From positions 1 to 25,828 of the IMG/VR virus record IMGVR_UViG_3300017987_000329: DNA of 25,828 nucleotides; one strand, written 5' to 3'. Under the pieces are notes generated by a model. That model was not told where the DNA came from. It saw only the letters and a list, made by a program, of their open reading frames with translations, and ran no database searches. The translations under genes were made by a program, and so were the position numbers. Positions within the stretch are counted from its first letter, which is position 1; each line of letters starts with the position of its first letter. The stretch is from a virus. Below, piece by piece: positions 15,368-21,680 of the stretch.

Positions 15368-15649
15368 TCACTCAGCGTTATCTGCCGCCGAGTCGAACAA
15401 CTCCGGGGTTAAATCACCCGGATCAACATCATCGGGTTCCGTAAGCTCACGCTCACGCTCCGCTGTCGCCTTCTTCATCGCCACCCAGATCTTCTCCCTT
15501 TGCCACTTGGGCAACCTCGACACCTGGCGTTGACGAATCGCCTTCTCGATCTCCTTCGTCCGATCCGAGCCGGCATGTTTCGCTGCCTCGGCCTCAAGAA
15601 ACTCCAGGAGATCAAGAGGGAGACGCACTGAGATTCGATTCGACTTCAC
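15368..15649 (-). CDS. Ribbon-helix-helix transcriptional regulator candidate
   Basis: The product is 93 residues from a GTG at 15649, chosen because GGGAGG lies 9 bases upstream; an in-frame ATG at 15721 has no ribosome site. The opening KSNRISVRLPLDLLEFLEAE is the classic strand-helix start of Arc/MetJ/CopG-type RHH proteins, followed by a second helix with a DRTKEIEKAIRQR turn. The basic segment SRLPKWQREKIWVAMKKA and an acidic tail (about residues 70-93) extend beyond the usual 45-60 residue core. It stands alone between an intrinsic terminator and a 325-bp repeat field, the arrangement of autoregulated RHH repressors. It could control the terL operon, copy number or the late switch. Confidence 0.75.
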   Translation of the reverse strand: MKSNRISVRLPLDLLEFLEAEAAKHAGSDRTKEIEKAIRQRQVSRLPKWQREKIWVAMKKATAERERELTEPDDVDPGDLTPELFDSAADNAE

Positions 15650-15764
15650 AATCTCATCCCTCCCATCTTCACATGCACCTCTCAAAATCCGCCACTTCAC
15701 ATCCACCCTTGGGGGGATCATAGGGGGGTTTTGTTATTATCCCTTTCTTGTCATACTGGCCGTA
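15650..15764 (-). promoter_or_regulatory. Leader of the RHH gene with weak -10-like site
   Basis: The sequence just upstream of the regulator start includes GATAAT on the minus strand (15742-15737). It is preceded by AAAGGG but has no TTGACA-like -35 at 16-18 bases. The first 37-bp repeat starts 22 bases farther upstream, where an activator or autorepressor would sit. Promoter assignment is tentative. Confidence 0.25.
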
Positions 15765-15903
15765 TCGCCAACTGTTCGCCAGCTGACCGCCAACTGTTCG
15801 CGGACATATCTGGTGAAGCCGAGTTGAGGCCGTGCTGACGGGCCTCGAAACCCCTTTCTGATATGTTCGCCAACTGTTCGCCAGCTGACCGCCAACTGTT
15901 CGC
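15765..15903. repeat. Pair of identical 37-bp repeats built from CCAACTGTTCGC
   Basis: Identical 37-bp blocks lie at 15765-15801 and 15867-15903. Each holds two CGCCAACTGTTCGC units separated by CAGCTGAC, so the core CCAACTGTTCGC occurs four times. Outside the blocks, GCGGACATATC (15800-15810) and GATATGTTCGC (15860-15870) form an inverted pair with one mismatch, giving the 140-bp unit partial mirror symmetry. GAGGCC/GGCCTC can form a small hairpin in the middle. No convincing gene covers it. Likely a binding array for the adjacent RHH protein or an initiator. Confidence 0.85.
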
Positions 15904-15928
15904 ACGGCCCTTACTGCAATTGCATTGC

Positions 15929-16089
15929 TGTCCGACACGCACGCCTGTCGGACAAAAGCGCCCAAACCCCTGCTATTAGGCACTTTATGCCCGTGTCCGA
16001 CACGGTTGCATTGCTGTCCGACAAAACAGAGGCATGCCTGTCCGACACGCACGCCTACCTCAGATCCCACGGCCCTGCTCTGTCCGACA
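15929..16089. repeat. Six-copy palindromic operator array TGTCSGACA
   Basis: The 9-bp palindrome TGTCCGACA (or its complement TGTCGGACA) occurs at 15929, 15946, 15994, 16015, 16039 and 16081. Longer shared flanks exist: TTGCATTGCTGTCCGACA appears at 15920 and 16006 (minor edge differences), and CTGTCCGACACGCACGCCT at 15928 and 16038. Start spacings are 17, 48, 21, 24 and 42 bp. No exact copy was noticed elsewhere in the window. The array sits between the small terminase and the RHH gene, and fits an operator set, origin iterons or a packaging recognition site. Confidence 0.85.
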
Positions 16090-16243
16090 GTTGCAAAATG
16101 CACCGCCGCCCCGTATACACCATTATAAACGGCGCGGGGCGCGCCGGGGGGGATCCGGTGGGGTAGGTACCTTGCTTCCACTCCTTGACGACCACGGGAA
16201 CCCGATCGCTGCTCACCAGGTACACTTGCCGGCCGCTCTCCAT
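16055..16243 (-). CDS. Possible 62-residue protein in the control region
   Basis: An ATG-started frame of 62 residues with G/C-rich third positions in its first half. The protein alternates beta-like segments (RQVYLVSSDRVPVVVKEW, FIMVYTGRRCILQLS) with a Pro-rich turn. No good ribosome site precedes it, and one TGTCSGACA site lies inside its 3' end. No family is recognised. It may be a real small gene or a chance frame in the 15650-16455 control region. Confidence 0.25.
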   Translation of the reverse strand: MESGRQVYLVSSDRVPVVVKEWKQGTYPTGSPPARPAPFIMVYTGRRCILQLSDRAGPWDLR

Positions 16244-16455
16244 CTCTATGGCCGATCCGCTCCACCTCGATCACACCACCACCTGGCGCCCGACGAACGC
16301 CGCTGAAATCTCTCCGCGAATGAGTAGACCTAATCGCTGTTATCCGACCTTGGCCCTGATTTTGGGCATATTTCCTAGGAAACTCGGCACTTTCAAAAAA
16401 GTTCATCAAGTTATTTTGGCCCCGAAAAAGGCCAAACCACAATATGTTGTGGTCC
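16244..16455. other. Non-coding gap with tandem palindromes after terS
   Basis: No convincing gene is seen. Immediately past the terS stop lie the near-palindrome CCACAATATGTTGTGG (16437-16452) and the hairpin TTTGGCC/GGCCAAA (16415-16421 with 16430-16436). A T-rich stretch on the minus strand follows after about 15 bases. These may end the terS transcript, but the T-tract is poorly placed. The first palindrome shares its half-site with sequences at 18019-18034 and 21681-21740. Confidence 0.45.
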
Positions 16456-17241
16456 TCACTCATCAGATTGCCTCGAAATCGCCTCAGAATCGCCTGTGAG
16501 CTCCGCCCCTGGTTCACACCCGTTCGGGCCCGCGATCGCCTCAGATTCGCCCTGCTGCCTTCCCTCACGCTCAAGATCTTCCAGCGTCTTGCCCTGCTCC
16601 CGGGCCCGCCTCAGATAGTCACACACGAACACCGGATCAGGATCATTCACATCTCGATCGCGACCGAGCAGCCGTTCACGGGCTCGATCGTACGCTGCTA
16701 TCGCCGCCACACGGTCACGCAGGTTCGGAGCCGTACGAATGACCTCTTCCAGCTGCTCCAGGATGTCCTCGTCCGTCATAGGCCCGCTACGCTTGCCTTT
16801 TCCGCCGGGATCCGGGAGCTCCACCCCGCCACCGCCCTGGGAGATCAACCATTGCAATCGAGAACGGATATCCTCCCGCCGCATCAGCCTACACCCTTGT
16901 TCCTTGGCCGTTTTGCCACTTCTGGTGCCCTTCCGAGGGGGGAAAGCAGCGTTGTATGCAACATCGTTACGCCTGACCTTGAGCCATGTCTGCAAGAATA
17001 GTTCGTGCTGCGCGTTCGGCAAAGGCAGTGAGAAGTCGCCGTCAAACAGGGAACCCTCACTATTCTCGGGGTTAAGCTCCGCATCGACAAGAGCCTCAAC
17101 ATCCGGCGGAGCCGTGCCGTCGGACACTGCAAGCAACTCAGGAACCGATACCCGGTGGAGCGTCATGAAGTCAGCAGCAGCTACGTTCAGCTGCTCCATC
17201 TCGTCGGCCTGTTCGAAGGCATGGACGTCTCTATCACGCAT
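16456..17241 (-). CDS. terS: Putative terminase small subunit
   Basis: The gene encodes 261 residues; its ATG lies two bases after the upstream TAG. Residues 1-70 are acidic and poorly ordered. Residues 70-145 resemble the helix-turn-helix and oligomerisation core of small terminases: LPNAQHELFLQTWLKVRRN, then DVAYNAAF (the usual N-xxxAAxxA pattern) and REDIRSRLQWLI. A Gly/Pro linker and a helical DEDILEQLEEVIRT to AIAAYDRARERLLG segment follow. The tail is acidic. The protein would recognise the packaging site and recruit the large subunit. It is separated from terL by nearly 3 kb. Assignment is moderate because small terminases diverge strongly. Confidence 0.6.
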   Translation of the reverse strand: MRDRDVHAFEQADEMEQLNVAAADFMTLHRVSVPELLAVSDGTAPPDVEALVDAELNPENSEGSLFDGDFSLPLPNAQHELFLQTWLKVRRNDVAYNAAFPPRKGTRSGKTAKEQGCRLMRREDIRSRLQWLISQGGGGVELPDPGGKGKRSGPMTDEDILEQLEEVIRTAPNLRDRVAAIAAYDRARERLLGRDRDVNDPDPVFVCDYLRRAREQGKTLEDLEREGRQQGESEAIAGPNGCEPGAELTGDSEAISRQSDE

Positions 17242-17243
17242 CC

Positions 17244-17774
17244 CTATTCCGTATCCTCTGAGTACGAGAGCATTTGATCGATCCTGACCATGAGATCCAC
17301 GATCTCCTGGCGCGCCTCTCGGAGCATGTCTTCCAATTCTCCGATCCGTTGCTTGCCGCGGTGAGCTCCGGGCCCTTCCAGATACCTATCACGCCGGCTC
17401 TTGCCTCGGGTGACACGACCGATCACCAGGTGGTACTTATCGACCAAGCGCTTCCACATCTGATACTCCGGCGTCACGCTGCCGGCCAGCTTCGCGATAG
17501 GCTTATCAAGAATCACTATGAGATCATCGCGCGGGATCTCACGTAGGTCGTTCTCATCGAGGTAGTGCAGGATCTGACAACTCACGCACTCGCTATCACT
17601 GTCGCATGGCCGCTTGAACAACTGCACGATCTCCGCGAACGAGAGCTTCGTTGCGAGTACCTCTAACTTGGTGGACGGAATATCTGGAAACTTGAAATCA
17701 AAACGCTTCCCTGGTGCCACAACACTCTCCCCCCGATGCGTCTCATTACTGGCCTTGCATTCCTGTATTGACAT
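17244..17774 (-). CDS. Hypothetical protein upstream of terS
   Basis: The gene encodes 176 residues with AGGAG about 10 bases before the ATG. The middle has an alpha/beta appearance (STKLEVLATKLSFAEIVQLF) with a Cys cluster (C, then CVSC) near residues 57-67 that could bind metal. This is followed by helical DDLIVILDKPIAKLAG and a basic loop (RVTRGKSRRDRY). The last 35 residues predict a coiled coil (IGELEDMLREARQEIVDLMV). It is the first gene of the minus-strand block, right beside the divergent promoter region, so it is probably expressed early in that block. A DNA-associated or regulatory role is possible; no family is recognised. Confidence 0.6.
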   Translation of the reverse strand: MSIQECKASNETHRGESVVAPGKRFDFKFPDIPSTKLEVLATKLSFAEIVQLFKRPCDSDSECVSCQILHYLDENDLREIPRDDLIVILDKPIAKLAGSVTPEYQMWKRLVDKYHLVIGRVTRGKSRRDRYLEGPGAHRGKQRIGELEDMLREARQEIVDLMVRIDQMLSYSEDTE

Positions 17775-17847
17775 CGTGAGAGACTCCTGTGTTCCAATCC
17801 CACCTACAGAGCACTATCGAAGGTATCAGCATCGCCCCGGTTCGCGC

Positions 17848-17884
17848 AATAACTTTTATGACATTTTCCCAAAACAGAGTTATT
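17848..17884. promoter_or_regulatory. Inverted repeat overlapping the early -35 box
   Basis: AATAACT at 17848-17854 and AGTTATT at 17878-17884 are exact inverted copies separated by 23 bp. The right arm overlaps the first bases of the TTGACA box. The arrangement fits a repressor operator. Confidence 0.4.
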
Positions 17885-17911
17885 GACACCCCTCCTGTAT
17901 AATGCGAGAAT
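17883..17911 (+). promoter_or_regulatory. Early promoter candidate
   Basis: A consensus TTGACA (17883-17888) is followed after exactly 17 bp by GAGAAT (17906-17911). A consensus TATAAT (17898-17903), preceded by TG, lies only 9 bp after the TTGACA. Either the 17-bp pair or an extended -10 at TATAAT would direct transcription rightward into the early genes. Confidence 0.55.
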
Positions 17912-18129
17912 CCCGGTCAATGAGAACTTTAACGCAATATGCAGCGGTTGCCCCCGCTAACCTTTCGACACTTTTTCGCGCATATTATATCTTATGTCTA
18001 CTCACGAAAGCCCATGAACCACAACATTTAGTGGCTTTTCTGCCGAAACGGGCGTCGCATAATCAATCACCTTTTGCCCAAGAAGCTGTCAAGGTTGTCA
18101 CCGACCAGGTGCATGTGAGGACATAAACC

Positions 18130-18540
18130 ATGCCAAACGTACAAGGCGAAGGCGTCACCCCGCAGCAGAGGCATGACATGAATCTGCTGCTGAAGATCAT
18201 CCACAACAGTAACGGGAAGTGGATCACGGCGAAGGAAATCCGGCAGGTGGCACATGGGCAAGCAAAGGCATCGGGCTCATGGCATCGACGGTACATCGCG
18301 GAACTGGCGGACCTCGCAAGCGGCCGCATCATCTCTACCACTCACGGCTACAAGATCCAGGACCAGGCGACCGACAAGGAGATCATGGAGTCGTATCACC
18401 AGTTGACAGACAAGGCGGAGCGCACCGGTAAACGCGCATCCGCGATCATGGCGTATTACCACAACCACCGGCTACGTCCCGCAAAGGAGACGGACACAGC
18501 AGCTGACCCCGGCACGCCAGTACAGCAGACGCTCATTTGA
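18130..18540 (+). CDS. Winged-helix phage regulatory protein
   Basis: The gene encodes 136 residues; AGGA lies about 9 bases before the ATG. Residues 14-80 look like a winged helix: MNLLLKIIHNSNGKWITAKE, a second helix after a short loop, a recognition-like RRYIAELADLASG and a wing ending ISTTHGYKI. Residues 82-115 form a helix (KEIMESYHQLTDKAERTGK) commonly seen after such wings in small phage proteins that sit beside replication initiators. The last 20 residues are polar. As the first rightward gene it may act as an early regulator or helper of the initiator. The family is recognised only as a general pattern. Confidence 0.65.
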   Translation: MPNVQGEGVTPQQRHDMNLLLKIIHNSNGKWITAKEIRQVAHGQAKASGSWHRRYIAELADLASGRIISTTHGYKIQDQATDKEIMESYHQLTDKAERTGKRASAIMAYYHNHRLRPAKETDTAADPGTPVQQTLI

Positions 18541-18563
18541 TCAACATACAGTAGGGACGCGAC

Positions 18564-19394
18564 ATGCAAGGCTTCATCATTCTCGCGCGCAAGATCCGGG
18601 ACAGTGAGATCTGGACCGACAAACCCGACAGTTGGCTGAAGATCTTTCTGGACCTGATCCTTGAAGCCACCTTTGCCCACGATCACAAGTACCCCCGCGG
18701 ATCCGCGCCGATCTCATGGACTACCGCATCCGGCCGGCTTCCCGGTATCAGCCGGCAAACCTGGAACCGTTGCCTACGCTGGATGGAAGACGAGGGCATG
18801 ATCGAGCGGGACCGGCTCGGTAGACGAATCCTCGTGCACCTCAATAACTACGAGATGTATCAAGATCCCGACTACTACAAGAACACACCCGAGGCGACAA
18901 CCAAACCGCGGCGCCGGCGGAAGCCCCGAGCCCAGGAACCAGAACCGGCCGCGCCCCCGGAAGAATCAGACGATCCCGCTTTCAATATTCTCCAGGCAAG
19001 CGAACACCTGCAACGGCTCACGCTCACACAGTACCAGGCCGCGATCGAGCCCCTCCCCCCGGACTATCCCCTCCTACGCGTAGCCAAGGAGTGTGCACGA
19101 CGCGCGAAGCTGGAAGGACACATCACCAAGCCGGGCCCGTTCGTCTCTGCCTTCTTCCAACGCTGGCACCAGCAGCACGGGCACGAAATCTCTGCGAAGA
19201 AACGCGCGGCCGAGCAGACCAAGGCTCTCTGCCAGGAGTTCTATCAGATCCTCGTGGACAACATGGGAGGCAACGGCGAGAGCAAGGCCGTCCGCGACCG
19301 AGCAGCGAAGCAATACGAAGGCATCATCGGCAAGCGCCTTGTCGCTGAAGTGAAACAGAAGGCCAAGCAAAACTACGAACGGAGACATGGATGA
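18564..19394 (+). CDS. Replication initiator, replisome-organiser-like
   Basis: The gene encodes 276 residues. The N-terminal 105 residues follow the pattern of phage replisome-organiser winged helices: GFIILARKIRDSEIW, then DKPDSWLKIFLDLILEATF, a glycine-initiated strand, and a GISRQTWNRCLRWMEDEGMI helix-wing. Residues 110-145 are a basic then Pro/Glu-rich linker (RRRRKPRAQEPEPAAPPEES). The C-terminal half is helical and Lys/Arg-rich, probably for helicase or loader contact. Its stop overlaps the next start (ATGA). It would bind the phage origin and recruit the replisome; no origin is obvious within the gene. Alternatively it could be only a regulator. Confidence 0.7.
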   Translation: MQGFIILARKIRDSEIWTDKPDSWLKIFLDLILEATFAHDHKYPRGSAPISWTTASGRLPGISRQTWNRCLRWMEDEGMIERDRLGRRILVHLNNYEMYQDPDYYKNTPEATTKPRRRRKPRAQEPEPAAPPEESDDPAFNILQASEHLQRLTLTQYQAAIEPLPPDYPLLRVAKECARRAKLEGHITKPGPFVSAFFQRWHQQHGHEISAKKRAAEQTKALCQEFYQILVDNMGGNGESKAVRDRAAKQYEGIIGKRLVAEVKQKAKQNYERRHG

Positions 19395-20155
19395 AGGTAC
19401 TCTACCGACCCAAGGGACGCGCACAGGAATACAGCCCCCTCGCTGTCAATCTATATAGAGGGTGCCCCCACCGGTGTAAGTACTGCTATGCACCGCTCGT
19501 CCTGAAGAAGTCCGCGGAGTCCCTCGCAATGGTCAGCCCCCGCGCCGGCGTGCTCAAGGATCTCCACGCGGATCTGGCCCGCTTCCGGGAACATAACACC
19601 ATGGCGTTCGGGCCCGTCCTAATGTGCTTCACCTGTGACCCCTACCCCGATATCGAAAAGGATCTACTCGTAACCAAACGCGCGATCGAGCTTCTGAAGC
19701 ACTACGCCTTTCACTTCAAGATCCTGTCGAAACACCCCGCCCTCGCCCTCCGCGATCTCCACCTGTACGGGCCCGGAGACGTGTTCGGCACGTCGCTCAC
19801 ACTTCTCGATCGAGAGGATAGCCGGCGGTGGGAGCCCGGCGCCGACGAACCAGGTGACCGCATACAAGCTCTCAAGGAAGCATACGCCCGCGGCAAGAAC
19901 ACCTGGGTCAGCATGGAACCCGTGCTCGATCCCGAGCAATCCCTTGAGCTCATCCGCATGACACACCCGTACGTGCGGCACTACTCCCTCGGCGTGATCA
20001 ACTATGACCCCATCCGCAAGACCATCGATTGGGGCAAGTACCTCGATGATGCTCGGGCCCTGCTCTACCGGCACGACAAGTCTTTCCAGGTCAAGCGCGA
20101 CCTTGAACGCGCCGCACAACAGACACCGAAAGGACACAGGAACAATGACAACTGA
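19391..20155 (+). CDS. Radical SAM protein, SPL/COG1533-like
   Basis: The gene encodes 254 residues and overlaps the initiator stop (ATGA). The cluster motif is LYRGCPHRCKYCYAP, with C25, C29 and C32 binding a 4Fe-4S cluster that cleaves S-adenosylmethionine. A GxxxxxxTCDPYPDIE segment follows as in the spore-photoproduct-lyase-like group, then FKILSKHP, DVFGTSLTLL and WVSMEPVLDP, which form the rest of the barrel. The length is close to the short phage versions, without C-terminal extensions. In this group the substrates are often nucleic acids or unknown. Position in the replication block suggests DNA repair or base modification, which is inference. It ends overlapping the following small gene by 11 bases. 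Confidence 0.85.
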   Translation: MKVLYRPKGRAQEYSPLAVNLYRGCPHRCKYCYAPLVLKKSAESLAMVSPRAGVLKDLHADLARFREHNTMAFGPVLMCFTCDPYPDIEKDLLVTKRAIELLKHYAFHFKILSKHPALALRDLHLYGPGDVFGTSLTLLDREDSRRWEPGADEPGDRIQALKEAYARGKNTWVSMEPVLDPEQSLELIRMTHPYVRHYSLGVINYDPIRKTIDWGKYLDDARALLYRHDKSFQVKRDLERAAQQTPKGHRNNDN

Positions 20156-20354
20156 TCTCAAGAGGCCCGTAGTGCGTCGCACAACGCGCCCGGACACTCG
20201 CCGGAAGCTGATCGTCTCTCTTGAACCCGGAGACATTCTCAGCATCCGCGAAGAACGCTGCAGGACAACCTACAGCGAACCCCTGTCGGCCGTATTCGCC
20301 TGGATGGCCCGACGGGAAGCTGACCGCATCGCCCACAGGAATCAACAGGCATAA
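20145..20354 (+). CDS. Small conserved phage protein (69 residues)
   Basis: The start at 20145 lies inside the last codons of the radical SAM gene, with CAGGA upstream. The product has a basic N-terminus (RRTTRPDTRRK), a strand LIVSLEPGDILSIREE with the R-x-C turn, and a C-terminal helix FAWMARREADRIA. Short proteins with this strand-turn-helix layout are common beside phage recombination and replication genes and usually lack annotation. It is probably DNA-associated, given its basic charge. No exact family is named. Confidence 0.6.
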   Translation: MTTDLKRPVVRRTTRPDTRRKLIVSLEPGDILSIREERCRTTYSEPLSAVFAWMARREADRIAHRNQQA

Positions 20355-20418
20355 AGGAGACGCCTATACGCACCACACTCGACGCTGACCCATTAACTCA
20401 CAACATCGAAAGGACATC

Positions 20419-20730
20419 ATGTACGAGAAGACAGGTTACAAGCTCAACGCCGACGGCACCGCCCTGCTGGCAGAAGTCAAAGGCGGCAAGGATACCGTCC
20501 TCCAGGACGGCGACCTGACCCCGGCAGAAACGCAGCTGAAAGCTCTGCTGCAGGACATCCACGACGGCAGACTCGTCGCGCCCGCAGAAGAGACGACCGC
20601 CGACGACGTTCCCGCGGATCCCGACGGCGGCGAAGGCACTGACGCGGATCCCGACGGTGGCGAAGGCACTGACGCGGATCCCGACGGCGACGCGGACAAG
20701 GACGCGGATCCCGACGGCAAAGAGGAATAG
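20419..20730 (+). CDS. Highly acidic repeat protein
   Basis: The gene encodes 103 residues with AAAGGA before the ATG. The first half is mixed, with a short helix (ETQLKALLQDIHDGR). The second half is a low-complexity acidic tail of ADPDGGEGTD repeats ending in DPDGKEE. About 30 of 103 residues are Asp or Glu. The repeats are encoded by 30-bp DNA units, each carrying GGATCC. Small highly acidic phage proteins can mimic DNA, but this one is probably disordered, so a charge-based binding role is only a possibility. It stands between the 69-residue gene and a GC hairpin. Confidence 0.6.
   Translation: MYEKTGYKLNADGTALLAEVKGGKDTVLQDGDLTPAETQLKALLQDIHDGRLVAPAEETTADDVPADPDGGEGTDADPDGGEGTDADPDGDADKDADPDGKEE
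20611..20720 (+). repeat. 30-bp tandem repeats carrying GGATCC
   Basis: Units begin at 20611, 20641, 20671 and 20701. Each starts (GA)CGCGGATCCCGACGG; the first two continue with nearly identical GGCGAAGGCACT, while the third has diverged and the fourth is partial. They encode the acidic tail of the gene at 20419-20730. Confidence 0.85.
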
Positions 20731-20742
20731 CAACTAACCGGA

Positions 20743-20778
20743 GCCGGTCGGTACCACCCTTTCCCGGTACCGGCCGGC
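20743..20778 (+). other. 13-bp intergenic hairpin
   Basis: GCCGGTCGGTACC (20743-20755) pairs with GGTACCGGCCGGC (20766-20778), with one G-U pair and a 10-base loop. No T-tract follows. It precedes the ribosome site of the next gene by only a few bases, so processing or translational control is likely. Confidence 0.65.
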
Positions 20779-20793
20779 ACCTGGAGACGAACA

Positions 20794-21153
20794 ATGGTAG
20801 TACTACTCGACACCAAAGGACGCAGACAGCCCAATCTGAAGCAACGCCTGAAGATGGCAACAGTTGATAACAATGAACTGTGCGCCGTTGTTGGCTTCTC
20901 CGGCGCCGCGTTCGACAAGATCAAGAAGCTGGCCGTCGTCCTGGCGACTCAGCTGCGGACAAAGAAGCTCATCCAGTTCCCCGGCAAGGCCGACATGATC
21001 ACCGCTCTCGACGCAATCACCGAGCTCTGCCTCGACTTTGAAGCACGCGTGCAGGCCCGTAACGCCCGGCTCCGCGGTGAAGACCCGGATCCGATCGGCA
21101 CGGCCGTCGCACAGACCACACAAGAACCCACGAAAGGAGAACCCGGAGCATGA
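20794..21153 (+). CDS. Hypothetical early protein
   Basis: The gene encodes 119 residues with GGAG 8 bases before the ATG. It begins with a strand and a basic stretch (VVLLDTKGRRQPNLKQRLKM). Two helical segments follow, NELCAVVGFSGAAFDKIKKL and ADMITALDAITELCLDFEAR. The last 25 residues are polar and disordered. There are no recognised motifs or membrane segments. Its stop overlaps the next start (ATGA), so it is translated together with the membrane-anchored protein that follows. Confidence 0.55.
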   Translation: MVVLLDTKGRRQPNLKQRLKMATVDNNELCAVVGFSGAAFDKIKKLAVVLATQLRTKKLIQFPGKADMITALDAITELCLDFEARVQARNARLRGEDPDPIGTAVAQTTQEPTKGEPGA

Positions 21154-21680
21154 CCCCATACATCATAGTCGGAATAGTCTGGACGGTGACCATCATCCTC
21201 GCCTTTGCCCTCGGCCGATCGTCAACGAAAGTGAAATATCCTGTACAAGATTTCACACATTCGCCGCTGGCCTCCCGGATCCTGTCCGTTACGATCGCCG
21301 GCATTGTGTGCCTGTCCTGCACCGGTTGCTTGCGTGACCTGGCGGAGATCATCGTCGCCGTGGATCCGCCGGCCGAGACGGAGCCGGTAATGCCCCCCGT
21401 AGTGGTACCGGATCCCGAGCCGGATCCCGAGCCCGAGGCGCCCACGGTTGACGACAACGCGCCCCGCACGTTCGTCGCCGGCAACTACCTCTATGTTGTC
21501 GGCCGGCCAGGCTGGACCCACGAACCCGACATCCCCGGCGAGTTTACCGGCTGCACCGTTGACGGTGTACGTGTTCACTCCTACGGCTGGCAGAACGAAC
21601 GCCCCTTGTGGCGTTCCCGGATCCTCTCCGGCCGTGTCGTCTTCCGCCAGAAAGGCGTGATCATTGAGACGATCGACTAG
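21150..21680 (+). CDS. Membrane-anchored protein with Pro-Asp linker
   Basis: The gene encodes 176 residues. Residues 1-21 form a hydrophobic anchor (TPYIIVGIVWTVTIILAFAL). A second hydrophobic stretch at about 43-60 ends in CLSCTGC, close to but not matching a lipobox. Residues 70-98 are a rigid acidic Pro linker with PDPEPDPEPE, again written with GGATCC sites. The C-terminal 75 residues are beta-rich (YLYVVGRPGWTHEP, RVVFRQKGVIIETID) and probably lie outside the cytoplasmic membrane. The anchor-plus-linker shape recalls spanins or superinfection-exclusion proteins, but no family is recognised. Confidence 0.55.
   Translation: MTPYIIVGIVWTVTIILAFALGRSSTKVKYPVQDFTHSPLASRILSVTIAGIVCLSCTGCLRDLAEIIVAVDPPAETEPVMPPVVVPDPEPDPEPEAPTVDDNAPRTFVAGNYLYVVGRPGWTHEPDIPGEFTGCTVDGVRVHSYGWQNERPLWRSRILSGRVVFRQKGVIIETID

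Larger units (their letters stand above)
17775..18129. promoter_or_regulatory. Divergent promoter region between the two main blocks
   Basis: This 355-bp gap is visibly richer in A/T than its surroundings and separates the leftward virion block from the rightward early block. It holds a plus-strand promoter candidate (17883-17911), a second weaker one (TCGACA at 17965-17970 and TATCTT at 17988-17993, 17-bp spacer), an inverted repeat AATAACT/AGTTATT (17848-17854 and 17878-17884), and CCACAACATTTAGTGG at 18019-18034. No clear minus-strand promoter was found. The short open frame inside it lacks a ribosome site. Confidence 0.6.

Noticed and set aside
15765-16089. CRISPR array
   Set aside because: Only two copies of the long repeat, no uniform spacers and no cas genes; the short repeats are palindromic operator-like sites.
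16122-16127. Consensus TATAAT on the minus strand
   Set aside because: The 16-18 bp upstream position is pure G/C with no -35 similarity, and the site lies inside a possible small coding frame; kept only as a note.
15669-16574. 301-codon open frame on the minus strand across the control region
   Set aside because: It runs through both repeat families, overlaps terS and the RHH gene in other frames, has no ribosome site and an unnatural Arg/Gly-rich composition; its internal protein repeats are only the DNA repeats translated.
17902-18126. 74-codon plus-strand frame in the divergent region
   Set aside because: Its ATG lies in the candidate -10 box, there is no ribosome site, and it covers promoter-like A/T-rich DNA.
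20355-20418. Possible decayed small gene after 20354
   Set aside because: AAAGGAG is followed at normal distance by ATA rather than a start codon, and the frame soon overlaps the acidic protein gene; too little to call a pseudogene.
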